The notes under the pieces are model-generated. The model did no database searches, was not told where the DNA came from, and was given only the letters and a program-made list of their open reading frames with translations. Shown piece by piece: positions 52,683 to 61,572 of a DNA stretch of 64,000 nt; the stretch's first letter is position 1; each line of letters starts with the position of its first letter. The position numbers were made by a program, and so were the translations under genes. The stretch lies in NCBI RefSeq assembly GCF_010119205.1, contig NZ_WRXM01000001.1:1488001-1552000 (forward strand). The letters run 5' to 3'. The stretch is from Haloarcula limicola. GTDB lineage: Archaea; Halobacteriota; Halobacteria; Halobacteriales; Haloarculaceae.

Positions 52683-53546
52683 CTACGCCGTCGCTGTCGC
52701 GCGAATCAGCTCCGCCAGTCGGTCCCAAAATCCCTCCTCGTACTTCGTCGCGCTGTCGATGGTCGGCCGGGCGTTCGTCTCGTTGACGACGGCGCGGTCG
52801 TCGGTCACGAGCAGATCCACGCCGAGATACGAGATGTCGAGCACGTCCGCCGCGCGTTCGCTCAATTCGCGCAGCGGGTCGGGTAGTTCGACTCCCTCGG
52901 CGTCGGCCCCGCGGTGGACGTTGTGCTTCCAGCGCCCGCCCGCGCGGGCGTCGGCGGAGAGTCGTCGTTCGACGGCCCCGACGTACTCGCCGTCGACGAT
53001 CATCGCTCGGTAGTCGCGCGCGTCGGGGAGATACTCCTGGACGAGAAACGACTGGTCGCCGGTCGCCCGGTAGTCGTGGACCAGGTCGAGGTAGTCGGCG
53101 ATACCCAGGAAGGAATCGAGGTCGTGCGCCGTCGTGACGCCCACGCCGCGGGTCGTGGAGTTGGGCTTGACGACTACTGGCGGGTCGAACTGTTCGAAGG
53201 CGGCGACGAGGGCGGCCTCGTCGGCGGGGTTCGAGACGAGCACCGTCTCCGGGACTGGAACGTCGGCCCGGCCGAGTCGCGTCAGCACGTCCGCTTTGTT
53301 GCGCGAGCGCAGGATCGCCTCGCGGTCGTTGACCCACGGCACGCCGAGCATCGCGTCGGCGACGGCCCCCTCCATGATGCGAGAGGGATAGACGAACCCC
53401 ACGTCGTAGGCCGCGAACGGCGACGTGGAGAGCGGCAGCGACCGCTCGCTGACGTCGACGTGGCCGACGGCGATATCGCGGGCCGCCAGCGGCTCTCGCA
53501 TCCGCTCGAACGTCTCCTCTCGCGTCGTGACGGCCAGATCCAGCAT
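52683..53546 (-). CDS. RimK-type ATP-grasp ligase
   Basis: 287 residues from the ATG at 53546 (a GTG one codon earlier is less likely). An ATP-grasp fold is shown by VVVKPNSTTRGVGV (ATP-binding), SFLVQEYLP and the metal site DLLVTDDRAVVNETNARP. The closest relations are RimK-like alpha-L-glutamate ligases, which join Glu or a related acid to a protein or small-molecule carboxylate (for example LysX, CofF/MptN). The substrate is not fixed by sequence; nearby genes do not help. Some RimK relatives add a glutamate to coenzyme F420. Confidence 0.85.
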   Translation of the reverse strand: MLDLAVTTREETFERMREPLAARDIAVGHVDVSERSLPLSTSPFAAYDVGFVYPSRIMEGAVADAMLGVPWVNDREAILRSRNKADVLTRLGRADVPVPETVLVSNPADEAALVAAFEQFDPPVVVKPNSTTRGVGVTTAHDLDSFLGIADYLDLVHDYRATGDQSFLVQEYLPDARDYRAMIVDGEYVGAVERRLSADARAGGRWKHNVHRGADAEGVELPDPLRELSERAADVLDISYLGVDLLVTDDRAVVNETNARPTIDSATKYEEGFWDRLAELIRATATA

Positions 53547-53600
53547 CACCGCTCGCTTCGTGCGGTCGCTACAAATACTCCCGGTCGCCGGAGACGGCCG

Positions 53601-53804
53601 TTACTCCGCTTTGCCGCGGCCGCGTCGGCGTTTCAGCAGCCACAGCACGATGACCGCGCCCTCCAGCCGCGCGACCGAGTACACCCACGGCCGCAGTTCC
53701 ACGTCGTCGTCCTTCGACGCCAGCCCCATCCAGAAGTCCACCATCTGCTTGGGAGCGAGCAGTTCCACCAGCCCGATGACGAGCAGTAGCAGTCGGAACG
53801 CCAT
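53601..53804 (-). CDS. Small membrane protein
   Basis: 67 residues. Hydrophobic helix at the N-terminus (AFRLLLLVIGLVELLA), a polar stretch with WMGLAS and a second helix (YSVARLEGAVIVLWLL), ending in a basic tail (KRRRGRGKAE). It is downstream of nothing recognisable on the minus strand and upstream of the RimK gene, possibly on the same message (54 nt apart). The function is not known. Confidence 0.6.
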   Translation of the reverse strand: MAFRLLLLVIGLVELLAPKQMVDFWMGLASKDDDVELRPWVYSVARLEGAVIVLWLLKRRRGRGKAE

Positions 53805-54109
53805 ACTCGACGGTAGGACGTGTTAATTCAATAGTATTTCGGCGGTCGCGGTATCGCACTGACCGCGGTGGCCGAGCGCGCGTTTCATCGCGCGCCACGG
53901 GGAAGGGCAGGCTGACCTGGGAAGCGTACCGCGCCGAGCGAAGCGAGGCGCGGTTTCACCGTCAGAGCGAAGCTCTGACGAGCCTGCTGTCGCTGCGCTC
54001 CAACCGACACCGAACTCGCGGCATCGCCGCGAGTTCGGCCTTTTTGGTCCAGGTTTTTCAAGGAGGGTTCCCGCAGCGCCGCGAAGCGGCGCGAGGAAAC
54101 CCGACGCAG
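53805..54109. repeat. Cluster of perfect hairpins 3' of rpl10e
   Basis: Four perfect stem-loops: 53928-53954 (8-bp stem, loop GAGCGAAGCGA); 53961-53979 (8-bp stem, GAA loop); 54011-54037 (12-bp stem, ATC loop), followed by GCCTTTTT; 54076-54092 (7-bp stem, GAA loop). Three contain the core GCGAAGC, a sequence known to fold into an exceptionally stable mini-hairpin. No gene is seen here. Confidence 0.8.
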
Positions 54110-54115
54110 AAAAAA
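54110..54115 (-). terminator. T-run terminator of rpl10e
   Basis: Six T on the minus strand, 4 nt after the rpl10e stop, typical of archaeal T-rich termination. Confidence 0.5.
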
Positions 54116-54119
54116 GTGG

Positions 54120-54653
54120 TTAGGAAACCAGCTGTTCCGCGCCGCGCTCGACCTTGATGCGACAGGACGGCGTGATCTTGTTGTAGGCGCGACGGAACGC
54201 CTCCTTGACGTGTTCGGCGTCCTCGACGTGGCAGTAGGCGGTGAACAGCTGCTCGCCGGCCTGCACGCGAGCGGCGGTGCCGACGATCTTCCCGAAGGCG
54301 GCGCGCATCCCGTCTGAGACACGGTCGGCCCCGGCACCGGTCGCCTGCTTGTTCTCGCGCAGGACCTGGTGGGGGAACTTCCGCAGCGTCATCTTGTAGT
54401 CGCCGTCCTCGCCGAGTTCCTTGATGAGGTGGCGGTTGGCCGACAGGCGCGAGGCCTCGAGCGAGCCGTGGCGGAGCTGAACCGACTCCTCGACGATGAG
54501 GCTGATCTGGACGGGGTAGTCGTCCGTGTCGGTCTGCTTCTGGCCCATCTCGTGCTGTGCGATCTTCGAACCGGGGATGCCCGTGATGTACTCGCGTCGG
54601 GTGTACGCGGGCTTGTCGATGTCCCGGTACATCGAGGCAGGTTTGTCCGACAT
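54120..54653 (-). CDS. rpl10e: 50S ribosomal protein L10e (uL16)
   Basis: 177 residues. [20 protein letters not shown] and [21 protein letters not shown] are the signatures of archaeal L10e, the uL16 family, which sits by the peptidyl-transferase and tRNA-binding sites of the large subunit. The length agrees with the family. It is transcribed alone on the minus strand with a T-run immediately after the stop. This is a reliable archaeal marker. Confidence 0.96.
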   Translation of the reverse strand: MSDKPASMYRDIDKPAYTRREYITGIPGSKIAQHEMGQKQTDTDDYPVQISLIVEESVQLRHGSLEASRLSANRHLIKELGEDGDYKMTLRKFPHQVLRENKQATGAGADRVSDGMRAAFGKIVGTAARVQAGEQLFTAYCHVEDAEHVKEAFRRAYNKITPSCRIKVERGAEQLVS

Positions 54654-54822
54654 AGGTACTCTTGGCGAATACGAGGCCGAGCGACGGGATAAGAGCTTCG
54701 AAGGCCGACCGCGGTGTGACGGGTAGTCGCACGGCCGGGGCGCCGCCGCGCCGCCGGCGCGGTGACACGGATGTTACCTCGCTGGGGTGTTTATGCGGGT
54801 CGAGCGGCTATCGGAAGATACC

Positions 54823-55821
54823 ATGAACATGCTCGTCGACGGCGAGTGGCAGACCGACGCCTACGAGAGTACGAACGACGACGGTGAGTTCGACCGGCAG
54901 GAGACGACGTTCCGGGACCGTATCGAAGACGACCCCGACGCGCGGTTCCAACCCGAAGCCGGACGGTACCACCTCTACGTCTCCTACGCCTGCCCGTGGG
55001 CACACCGAACGCTGCTCGTGCGCAGGCTGAAGGGACTGGAGGACGCCATCAGCGTCGACGTCGTGGACCCCTACCGCGACGAGGACGGTTGGCAGTTCAC
55101 GCCCGAGAAGGAGGGGTGCACCGAGGATTCGCTGTACGGATCGGACTACCTCCGGGAGCTGTACGTGAGAGCCGACGACGACGTGACCTGTCGCGTGACG
55201 GTGCCCGTCCTCTGGGACAAACAGGAGGAGACCATCGTCAACAACGAGTCCGAGGAGATCCTACGGATGCTCGACACCGAGTTCGATTCGGTGGCGGAAA
55301 CCGACGCGGACCTCTACCCCGAGGGGTATCGAGACGAGGTCGACCGCGTCATCGACGACATCTACGATCCGATCAACAACGGCGTCTACCGCGCCGGCTT
55401 CGCGGACACGCAGAGCGCCTACGACGACGCGGTCACCGACCTCTTCGACGCGCTCGACCACTGGGACGACGTGCTCGCGGACCAGCGCTATCTCGCCGGC
55501 GACCGCCTGACCGAGGCGGACGTCTGCATGTTCACGACCCTGGTCCGCTTCGACCAGGTGTACCACACCCACTTCATGTGCAACCGCCAGTTCATCCGAG
55601 AGTACGACAACCTCTGGCCGTATCTGCGGGACCTGTATCAGACCCCCGGTGTCGCCGAGACCGTGAACATGGACCACATCAAGGAACACTACTACACGAC
55701 CCACCCCGACGTGAACCCCAAGCGCATCGTCGCCGTCGGCCCCGACCTCGACTTCGAGGCGGCTCACGACCGGGACGAACTGCCGGGCGAACCGCCGGCG
55801 GACCTGCTGGCGACGCACTGA
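54823..55821 (+). CDS. Glutathionyl-hydroquinone reductase-like GST
   Basis: 332 residues from the ATG at 54823 (an upstream ATG at 54793 is less likely). The thioredoxin-fold N-terminus has the catalytic Cys57 in SYACPWAHR, the signature of xi-class GSTs/glutathionyl-hydroquinone reductases (YqjG/EcGS type). The C-terminal helical domain has ADVCMFTTLVRFD and the quinone-binding YHTHFMCN. These enzymes remove thiol groups from hydroquinones or act in redox repair. Haloarchaea generally use gamma-glutamylcysteine rather than glutathione, so the physiological thiol is probably different. Confidence 0.88.
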   Translation: MNMLVDGEWQTDAYESTNDDGEFDRQETTFRDRIEDDPDARFQPEAGRYHLYVSYACPWAHRTLLVRRLKGLEDAISVDVVDPYRDEDGWQFTPEKEGCTEDSLYGSDYLRELYVRADDDVTCRVTVPVLWDKQEETIVNNESEEILRMLDTEFDSVAETDADLYPEGYRDEVDRVIDDIYDPINNGVYRAGFADTQSAYDDAVTDLFDALDHWDDVLADQRYLAGDRLTEADVCMFTTLVRFDQVYHTHFMCNRQFIREYDNLWPYLRDLYQTPGVAETVNMDHIKEHYYTTHPDVNPKRIVAVGPDLDFEAAHDRDELPGEPPADLLATH

Positions 55822-55883
55822 GCGGACCGCGCGCTCGCCCGTATCGAACGCGTCATCTATCGATGTCCGGAACCGAGCCGTCG

Positions 55884-56933
55884 TTAGGACTCGGAGAGGA
55901 TTATCTCCTCGGCCTCGTAGTCCTCGATGAACGAACCGGGTCCGCCGACCGTGACCGTCTCCTCGCCCGTATCGACGACGAGCGTGTGCTCGATCGGGTA
56001 GGCGTTGGTCTGTGGTTCGACGAGGCCCTGTCGCGTATCGACGACGGTCCCTTCGAGCGTCTCTACGTCGGTGTCGGCTTGCACCGGGTGGACCGACGCG
56101 GTGACGTGGACCGGGTCGTCGGCGCGCAGCCGGAGCGTCGCCTGTAACACCGGTTGGCGGAACCGACGGTAGGTGGCGGGTAGCTCGCGCGGTTCGGCGA
56201 CGTACAGCTCCGTCGCCATCGGCCAGTAGTTGCCGAGGAAAGAGCCCGAGAGGACCGGCACGAGTTGCTCCTGTACGAACGCGATCGCCCGCTGGTCGGA
56301 GTTCGACCGTATGATCATATCGGCGGGCGCGACCAGCCCGAACTGGCCGTCGACGGTGAGGACGATCGGCATCTCCTGTTGCCACGATCGGGCGACCGAG
56401 GCCATCCCGGCCACGTCCTCGCTCTCGATGTCGGCCGCGTTGCTGACAACCAGCAGTGCCAGTACGCCACGGTCGACGGCCGCTTCGAGTTCGTCGGCTA
56501 TCTCCGGGAGGTACTGCTGTGGGACCGACAGCATCACCTCGTCCGTCGCGTTCGAGATGTACTCCGTGAGCCGCTTGACGACGGTCACGCGGGACTTGAT
56601 GACGTCGAACTGCTGGGCGCGCCGTTCGGTGTCGGAGTAGCGAGAGTCGAGCGCCGATTCCATCTCCGAGAGCTGACTCGTCAGCGATTCGATGACCTCC
56701 GACGGCGGACGTGCGCGGATCGTCGTCGGCACGATGTGGTCGTTGACCTCGACGAACCCGCGGTCTTCGAGCGATTCGCTGATGCTGTAGACGTATCGCT
56801 TGGAGACGCCGGTGTTGTCGGCGATCTCGCTGGCTTTCGCCTCGCCGTTCCGGAGGATCGAGAGATACGTGTCCACCTCCTTCTCCGAGAGTCCTAACTG
56901 CGTCAGTCGGTCCGCGAGCGTCGAATCGTCCAT
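55884..56933 (-). CDS. TrmB-family sugar-responsive regulator
   Basis: 349 residues. An N-terminal winged helix (8-65; GLSEKEVDTYLSIL, then ASEIADNTGVSKRYVYSISE) is followed by a coiled coil (80-110) and a TrmB-type sugar-binding domain (115-345). TrmB proteins repress or activate sugar transport and glycolytic genes by binding maltose, trehalose or glucose. This one is divergent from the first GH15 gene and only 12 kb from the maltodextrin transporter, so it is the likely regulator of both. Its 140-bp upstream gap holds an inverted repeat. Confidence 0.9.
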   Translation of the reverse strand: MDDSTLADRLTQLGLSEKEVDTYLSILRNGEAKASEIADNTGVSKRYVYSISESLEDRGFVEVNDHIVPTTIRARPPSEVIESLTSQLSEMESALDSRYSDTERRAQQFDVIKSRVTVVKRLTEYISNATDEVMLSVPQQYLPEIADELEAAVDRGVLALLVVSNAADIESEDVAGMASVARSWQQEMPIVLTVDGQFGLVAPADMIIRSNSDQRAIAFVQEQLVPVLSGSFLGNYWPMATELYVAEPRELPATYRRFRQPVLQATLRLRADDPVHVTASVHPVQADTDVETLEGTVVDTRQGLVEPQTNAYPIEHTLVVDTGEETVTVGGPGSFIEDYEAEEIILSES

Positions 56934-57015
56934 GTTATCCCATCATCACCGGTGTGGCAAGTAATTTCGTTTCGGTCTCCAGAGACGCGGTGCCGTCCGT
57001 ATCGGTAGATTCGTT

Positions 57016-57050
57016 GTAATAGTTCATTACGTCTTGAGAAACCATTAAGG
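57016..57050 (+). promoter_or_regulatory. Inverted repeat and TATA region before GH15 gene 1
   Basis: GTAAT-AGTTC-ATTAC (57016-57030) is a perfect inverted repeat. A weak TATA-like CATTAAGG (57043-57050) follows, about 23-30 nt before the ATG. Its place just upstream of the TATA box and between the TrmB and GH15 genes makes it a candidate TrmB site. The half-site ATTAC also appears 40 nt before the second GH15 gene. Confidence 0.45.
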
Positions 57051-57072
57051 TACTGGTCGCACAGGCTCTCGT

Positions 57073-59472
57073 ATGACACGAGAAGCGATTCCGACAGCGA
57101 CCGCCGATGCGACGTGGACAGTCGGCGAGAAGTACGGGTTCGGCACCGTCGCCGACCACGACGACGCGGACCCGTCACGCGTCTGGTATACCCTGACCGA
57201 GGGCGCGGTCACCGAAGTCCGGTTCCCCCGCATCGACGTGATGAACGTCCGCGAACTGGACTTCCTCGTCACCGACGGCGAGGGCTACGCCGCCCGGACC
57301 TTCCGGGAGCGACGTGACCTGCCGACGACCGTCGAGCGCTCGACCGAAGCCGTCGGCGAGGACGCCCTTCTGTTCCGCCAGACCGCCCGCCCGACCGACG
57401 ACCGCGACTGGTCGCTGACCGTCGAACACGTCGCCCATCCCGACGAGGACGCCCTCCTCCTCGACGTGGATTTCGAGGGCGACGGCTACGACCTCCACGT
57501 CGTCGTCGACCCGGCGCTGTCCTGTCACGCCGACCACGACGTCGCTCGCGCACGCGAGGACTCGCTGCTCGCGGCTCACGACGCGACCGAGGACGCCGAA
57601 CCGGCGTTCCTGACCGAGCAGGGCGAACCCATCGACGTGGGGCTGGGCGTGGCGAGCGCCGACGGGTTCGACTGGACCACCGCGGACGTCCGCGAGGGCG
57701 ACGTCGAGACGGCGCTCCTCGAATCGGGCGTGACGGACGAGCGCCACGACGAGGCCCGCGGCAACGTCGTGCTGGCCGGGACGCTGTCGAGCCACGAGAC
57801 GACGCTGGCGCTCGGCTTCGCCGAGGAGAGCGACGACGAGGCCGCGCTCGCTACTGCCGAGGCGGTCCTCGCCGACCCCTTCGAGGACGTCCGCGCGGCC
57901 TACGCCGATTCGTGGGAGCGGTACCTCGACGACGTGCCGGTGCCCGACAGCGTCGCCGGCGACGACGACCTGCTGGCGCAGTACAAGACCGCCGTGATGG
58001 TGATGAAGGCCGCCGACTCCAAGGCGTTCCCCGGCGCGGGTATCGCCAGCCCCTCTGTCCCCTGGGGCGACGCTGTCGATGCCAACGACCCGCGGGACTA
58101 CGGCTACAACTACGTCTGGCCCCGAGACCTCTATCAGGCCTACACTGCCTTCGACGCCGTCGGCGACACGCAGAGCGCCATCGATGCGACGGAGTACGTC
58201 TACGCGTATCAGCAGGAGTCCGACGGCTTCCTCCCGCAGAACACGTTCCTCGACGGCCGGACCCGCTGGGGCGGCGAGCAGATGGACGAGATCGCCTTCC
58301 CGCAGGTGATGGCTCAGCAACTGAAAGAGCGCCACGGCTACGACTTCGGGGAGGCGACCTACGGCTACGAGAACGTCCGCCTCTCCTCGGACTATCTGGT
58401 CGGAACCGGCCCGCACTCCCAGCAGGAACGCTGGGAGGAGGAACCCGGCTACTCCCCCTCGACGACGGCCGCCGAGATCGCCGGCCTGGTCTGTGCCGCC
58501 GACCTCGCTATCGACGCCGGCGAGGACGCCGACGCCATCGCCTATCTGGGCGTCGCCGACCACTGGGTTCGGAATCTGGAGGAGTGGCACGCGACGACGA
58601 CCGGCACGGAGAGGCACACCAACACGCCCTACTACGTCCGCATTACCGACGAAGGCAACCCCGACGACGGGGAGTTGCGCACCCACAACAACGGCGGCGG
58701 GATGCTCGACGAGCGAAATATCATGGACGGCGGGTTCCTCGAACTCGTCCGATTGGGTATCCTCCCGGCCGACGACCCGACGATCCGCAACTCCGTCGCG
58801 GAGTACGACGACGACATCATGGTCGAGACGCCCCACGGCCCGGGCTGGTACCGCTACACCGGCGACGGCTACGGCGAGAAGCGCGTCCAGCCGGGCGCGC
58901 CGTGGCAGCCGGACATGACCGGGAAGGGGCGCATCTGGCCCTTCTTCACCGGCGAGCGCGGCGAGTACGAACTGCTGCTCGACGACCCGGACTTCGAGCC
59001 AGCGGACCTCCTCGGGACGCTCGCGGCCTTCGCCAACGACGGGCGGATGCTCCCCGAACAGGTCTGGGACGAGGACGGCGAGAACGACTTCGACTGGGAG
59101 TTCGGCGAGGGCACGTCGAGCGCGACGCCGCTCTCGTGGACCAACGCGCAGTTCGTCAGGCTGGCGTGGAGCGTCGACGCCGGCGAACCCGTCGAGACGC
59201 CCGCCGTCGTCGAAGAGCGCTACGGTGGTAGTCCGCTGGCGACCGGGCCCGAGCTGGACGTGAGCGTCGAACGCGACGGCGATACCGCCCGGATCACCGG
59301 TCACACGGACGGCGACGACCTCGTGGTGAAGACGCGCGCAGAGACGGCCCGCGTGGACGGCGGCGACGTGGACGTGACCGTCGCCCTCGACGACGCGGCT
59401 CGCGTTACCGTCGTCGCGGCGACCGGCGACCTCCCGGCGGTCGGCACGACGGCCGTCGTCGAGTCGGTCTGA
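57073..59472 (+). CDS. Glycoside hydrolase family 15, glucoamylase-like 1
   Basis: 799 residues, no signal peptide. An N-terminal beta-sandwich (1-270, the prokaryotic GH15 super-sandwich) precedes the (alpha/alpha)6 barrel (280-690), recognised by NYVWPRDLYQAY and the catalytic-base motif LPEQVWDED. A small C-terminal beta domain follows (710-799). It would release glucose from the non-reducing ends of maltodextrin. Length and domain order fit bacterial glucoamylase/glucodextranase types. It is a cytoplasmic enzyme, in keeping with import of oligosaccharides by MalEFGK. The next gene is a second GH15 protein. Confidence 0.9.
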   Translation: MTREAIPTATADATWTVGEKYGFGTVADHDDADPSRVWYTLTEGAVTEVRFPRIDVMNVRELDFLVTDGEGYAARTFRERRDLPTTVERSTEAVGEDALLFRQTARPTDDRDWSLTVEHVAHPDEDALLLDVDFEGDGYDLHVVVDPALSCHADHDVARAREDSLLAAHDATEDAEPAFLTEQGEPIDVGLGVASADGFDWTTADVREGDVETALLESGVTDERHDEARGNVVLAGTLSSHETTLALGFAEESDDEAALATAEAVLADPFEDVRAAYADSWERYLDDVPVPDSVAGDDDLLAQYKTAVMVMKAADSKAFPGAGIASPSVPWGDAVDANDPRDYGYNYVWPRDLYQAYTAFDAVGDTQSAIDATEYVYAYQQESDGFLPQNTFLDGRTRWGGEQMDEIAFPQVMAQQLKERHGYDFGEATYGYENVRLSSDYLVGTGPHSQQERWEEEPGYSPSTTAAEIAGLVCAADLAIDAGEDADAIAYLGVADHWVRNLEEWHATTTGTERHTNTPYYVRITDEGNPDDGELRTHNNGGGMLDERNIMDGGFLELVRLGILPADDPTIRNSVAEYDDDIMVETPHGPGWYRYTGDGYGEKRVQPGAPWQPDMTGKGRIWPFFTGERGEYELLLDDPDFEPADLLGTLAAFANDGRMLPEQVWDEDGENDFDWEFGEGTSSATPLSWTNAQFVRLAWSVDAGEPVETPAVVEERYGGSPLATGPELDVSVERDGDTARITGHTDGDDLVVKTRAETARVDGGDVDVTVALDDAARVTVVAATGDLPAVGTTAVVESV

Positions 59473-59533
59473 GAATCGGCGGTCGACCTCGACGCCGCGA
59501 TCGTCTGTAAGGACGAAAAAGTATTACAGCAGA

Positions 59534-59540
59534 TTTTATA
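59534..59540 (+). promoter_or_regulatory. TATA box of GH15 gene 2
   Basis: TTTTATA centred 29 nt before the ATG at 59566, so this gene is probably leaderless and separately transcribed from the first GH15 gene. Confidence 0.55.
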
Positions 59541-59565
59541 ATGAGGGACGTGTTGGGTAGTGGCA

Positions 59566-61572
59566 ATGACGCTTCGGACATCGTTGAACGATTACAAGCG
59601 CAACCGGGACCACGACCGGAAGTTCCCGGGCGAACTCCGCTCTACGACTGGCACTTTCTCTGGGCGCGGTGACCGTCTCGTCCACGTGAACGACGACGGC
59701 GCACTGCAGGACTACTCCTACCCGCTAAGCGGCCTCTCGGGCGTCGATAGGTCCCGCTTCGGCGTCGGCGGAGAGTGGTTCGACGCCGACGCCGACCAGC
59801 GGTACGACGACGCGGGCGTCGTCGAGACGGTCCACGACCGCGGGAAGTGGCAGGTCCACCAGCGAGACCTGACCCTCGGCCGCGCGCACGTCACCCAGTT
59901 CGAACTCGCCGGCGACGCTCCGACAGACGCCGACCTGCAGGCGTACGTCGGATTCGCACCCGACGGCCGCGAGGGACAGACCAGTCTCTTGGTCCACGAG
60001 AACGCCGTCGAGGCCTACCACCGCCGCGAGCACGACTACGTCGGCGCGTCGACAGCCATCGACGCCGCCCACGGACAGATCCCCGAGCGGTTCGACGAAC
60101 TGGTCGGCGACGACCCCGTCGAGTTCCCGCGTCGAACCGACGAGGAGCGGTACGAGGACGCGGTGATGACCGGCGGCGTCCTCCTCACCGCGCCGTTCGA
60201 AGACGGAGTCGTCACCGTCGTCACGCTCCTGGCCGAACGAGGCGAGACGGACCGCGAGTCGGCGCTCTCGACCGTCGAAGCGGTCGTCGACGAGTACGGC
60301 GACGCCGACTCGCTTCGGACCGAGAGCGCCGCGGCGCGCGACTGGTCGCTCCCCGATTCGACGCCGCGACGCGAGACCGTCGTCTCCGACCTGCGCGTCG
60401 TCTCGCTGCTGTCGGCCGAGAACGGGGCCCGCATCGCCGGCCCGGACTTCGACCCCTTCTACGTCACCTCCGGCGGCTACGGCTACACGTGGTTCCGCGA
60501 CGACAGCGAGATCTCGCGGTTCCTCCTCGACAGCGCGCGGACGCTCGGCGTCGACATCGACCACTGGCACCAGCGGTCCGCGGACTTCTACTGCCGGAGC
60601 CAACTCGACGACGGGAGCTGGCCCCACCGCGTCTGGCCCGGCGACGAGACGCTCGCGCCCGGATGGGCCAACGCCCGCCTCGAAACCGGCGCGGACACCG
60701 ACTATCAGGCCGACCAGACCGGCAGTATCGTCGGCTTCCTCGCCACCTTCCTGCGGACCGGCGACCCCGACGACCCCGAGGGACTCGAACGGACTATCGA
60801 GGCCGCCGTCGACAGCCTCGACGACACGCTCGAGGACGACGGTCTCCCCATCGCCTGCCAGAACGCCTGGGAGAACATGCAGGGCCGGTTCGTCCACACC
60901 GCCGCCACCTTCCTCCACGCCTACGCCGCCGTCGCGCGCGCGCCGGTCTCGACGGAGCTTCGAGACCACGCCCGAGCGCAGGCCGACGCCGTCCTCGACG
61001 GCCTCAACGGCCTCTGGACGGGAGAGTTCTACGCGCTGCGGGAACACGAGGGCGAACTCGACGAGCGCCTCGACTCCGGGTCGCTCGCCCTGCCCGACGC
61101 GTTCCGGGAGTACGCCGCCGTCGCCGACCTCTCGGCGGCGACGCTCGACCGCCTCGTGACCCACGTCGAGGCGACGCTCGACGGCCTCGAACGCGAGACC
61201 GACGCCATCCGCGGCCTCGTCCGCTTCGAGGGCGACGACTGGCGCTGTCACGGACAGGCCGATGAGAAGGTCTGGACCGTCTCGACGGCGTGGGGGGCCA
61301 ACGCGGCCGCCGAACTCGGCAGCCTCCTCGACGACGTCGACGACGACCGAGCCGCCGACGCGTACCGCCGGTCGCGGGACCTCCTGAACGAGATCCTCCC
61401 GGGCGGATCGCTCGTCCGAGCGAACGGCTATCTCCCCGAACAGTTGTTCGACGACGGGACGCCCGACTCCGCGACGCCGCTCGGGTGGCCCCACGCGCTC
61501 CGACTGGCGACCATCGCTCACCTGGAGGAGGCCGGCGAAGGGCGAGTCAGCACGCCGGAAGCCGCGGAGTAG
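59566..61572 (+). CDS. Glycoside hydrolase family 15, glucoamylase-like 2
   Basis: 668 residues from the ATG at 59566 (a GTG two codons earlier is also in frame). N-terminal beta domain (1-275), then the (alpha/alpha)6 barrel with GGYGYTWFRDDSEISRF, a likely acid residue in AWENMQGRF, and the base motif LPEQLFDDG. It shares little overall sequence with the first GH15 protein and is of the GH15-like type without the C-terminal beta domain. It would act on malto- or isomalto-oligosaccharides, or trehalose; the last is known for some GH15 members. The stop lies in the first copy of a repeat tract. Confidence 0.88.
   Translation: MTLRTSLNDYKRNRDHDRKFPGELRSTTGTFSGRGDRLVHVNDDGALQDYSYPLSGLSGVDRSRFGVGGEWFDADADQRYDDAGVVETVHDRGKWQVHQRDLTLGRAHVTQFELAGDAPTDADLQAYVGFAPDGREGQTSLLVHENAVEAYHRREHDYVGASTAIDAAHGQIPERFDELVGDDPVEFPRRTDEERYEDAVMTGGVLLTAPFEDGVVTVVTLLAERGETDRESALSTVEAVVDEYGDADSLRTESAAARDWSLPDSTPRRETVVSDLRVVSLLSAENGARIAGPDFDPFYVTSGGYGYTWFRDDSEISRFLLDSARTLGVDIDHWHQRSADFYCRSQLDDGSWPHRVWPGDETLAPGWANARLETGADTDYQADQTGSIVGFLATFLRTGDPDDPEGLERTIEAAVDSLDDTLEDDGLPIACQNAWENMQGRFVHTAATFLHAYAAVARAPVSTELRDHARAQADAVLDGLNGLWTGEFYALREHEGELDERLDSGSLALPDAFREYAAVADLSAATLDRLVTHVEATLDGLERETDAIRGLVRFEGDDWRCHGQADEKVWTVSTAWGANAAAELGSLLDDVDDDRAADAYRRSRDLLNEILPGGSLVRANGYLPEQLFDDGTPDSATPLGWPHALRLATIAHLEEAGEGRVSTPEAAE

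Noticed and set aside
53805-54119. Insertion sequence or integron-like remnant between the small membrane gene and rpl10e
   Set aside because: No transposase remnant, terminal repeats or target duplication; only short hairpins.
57175-59304. 709-codon minus-strand frame opposite the first GH15 gene
   Set aside because: Fully antisense to a GH15 enzyme with catalytic motifs; no protein-like features. The same applies to the 642-codon frame opposite the second GH15 gene.
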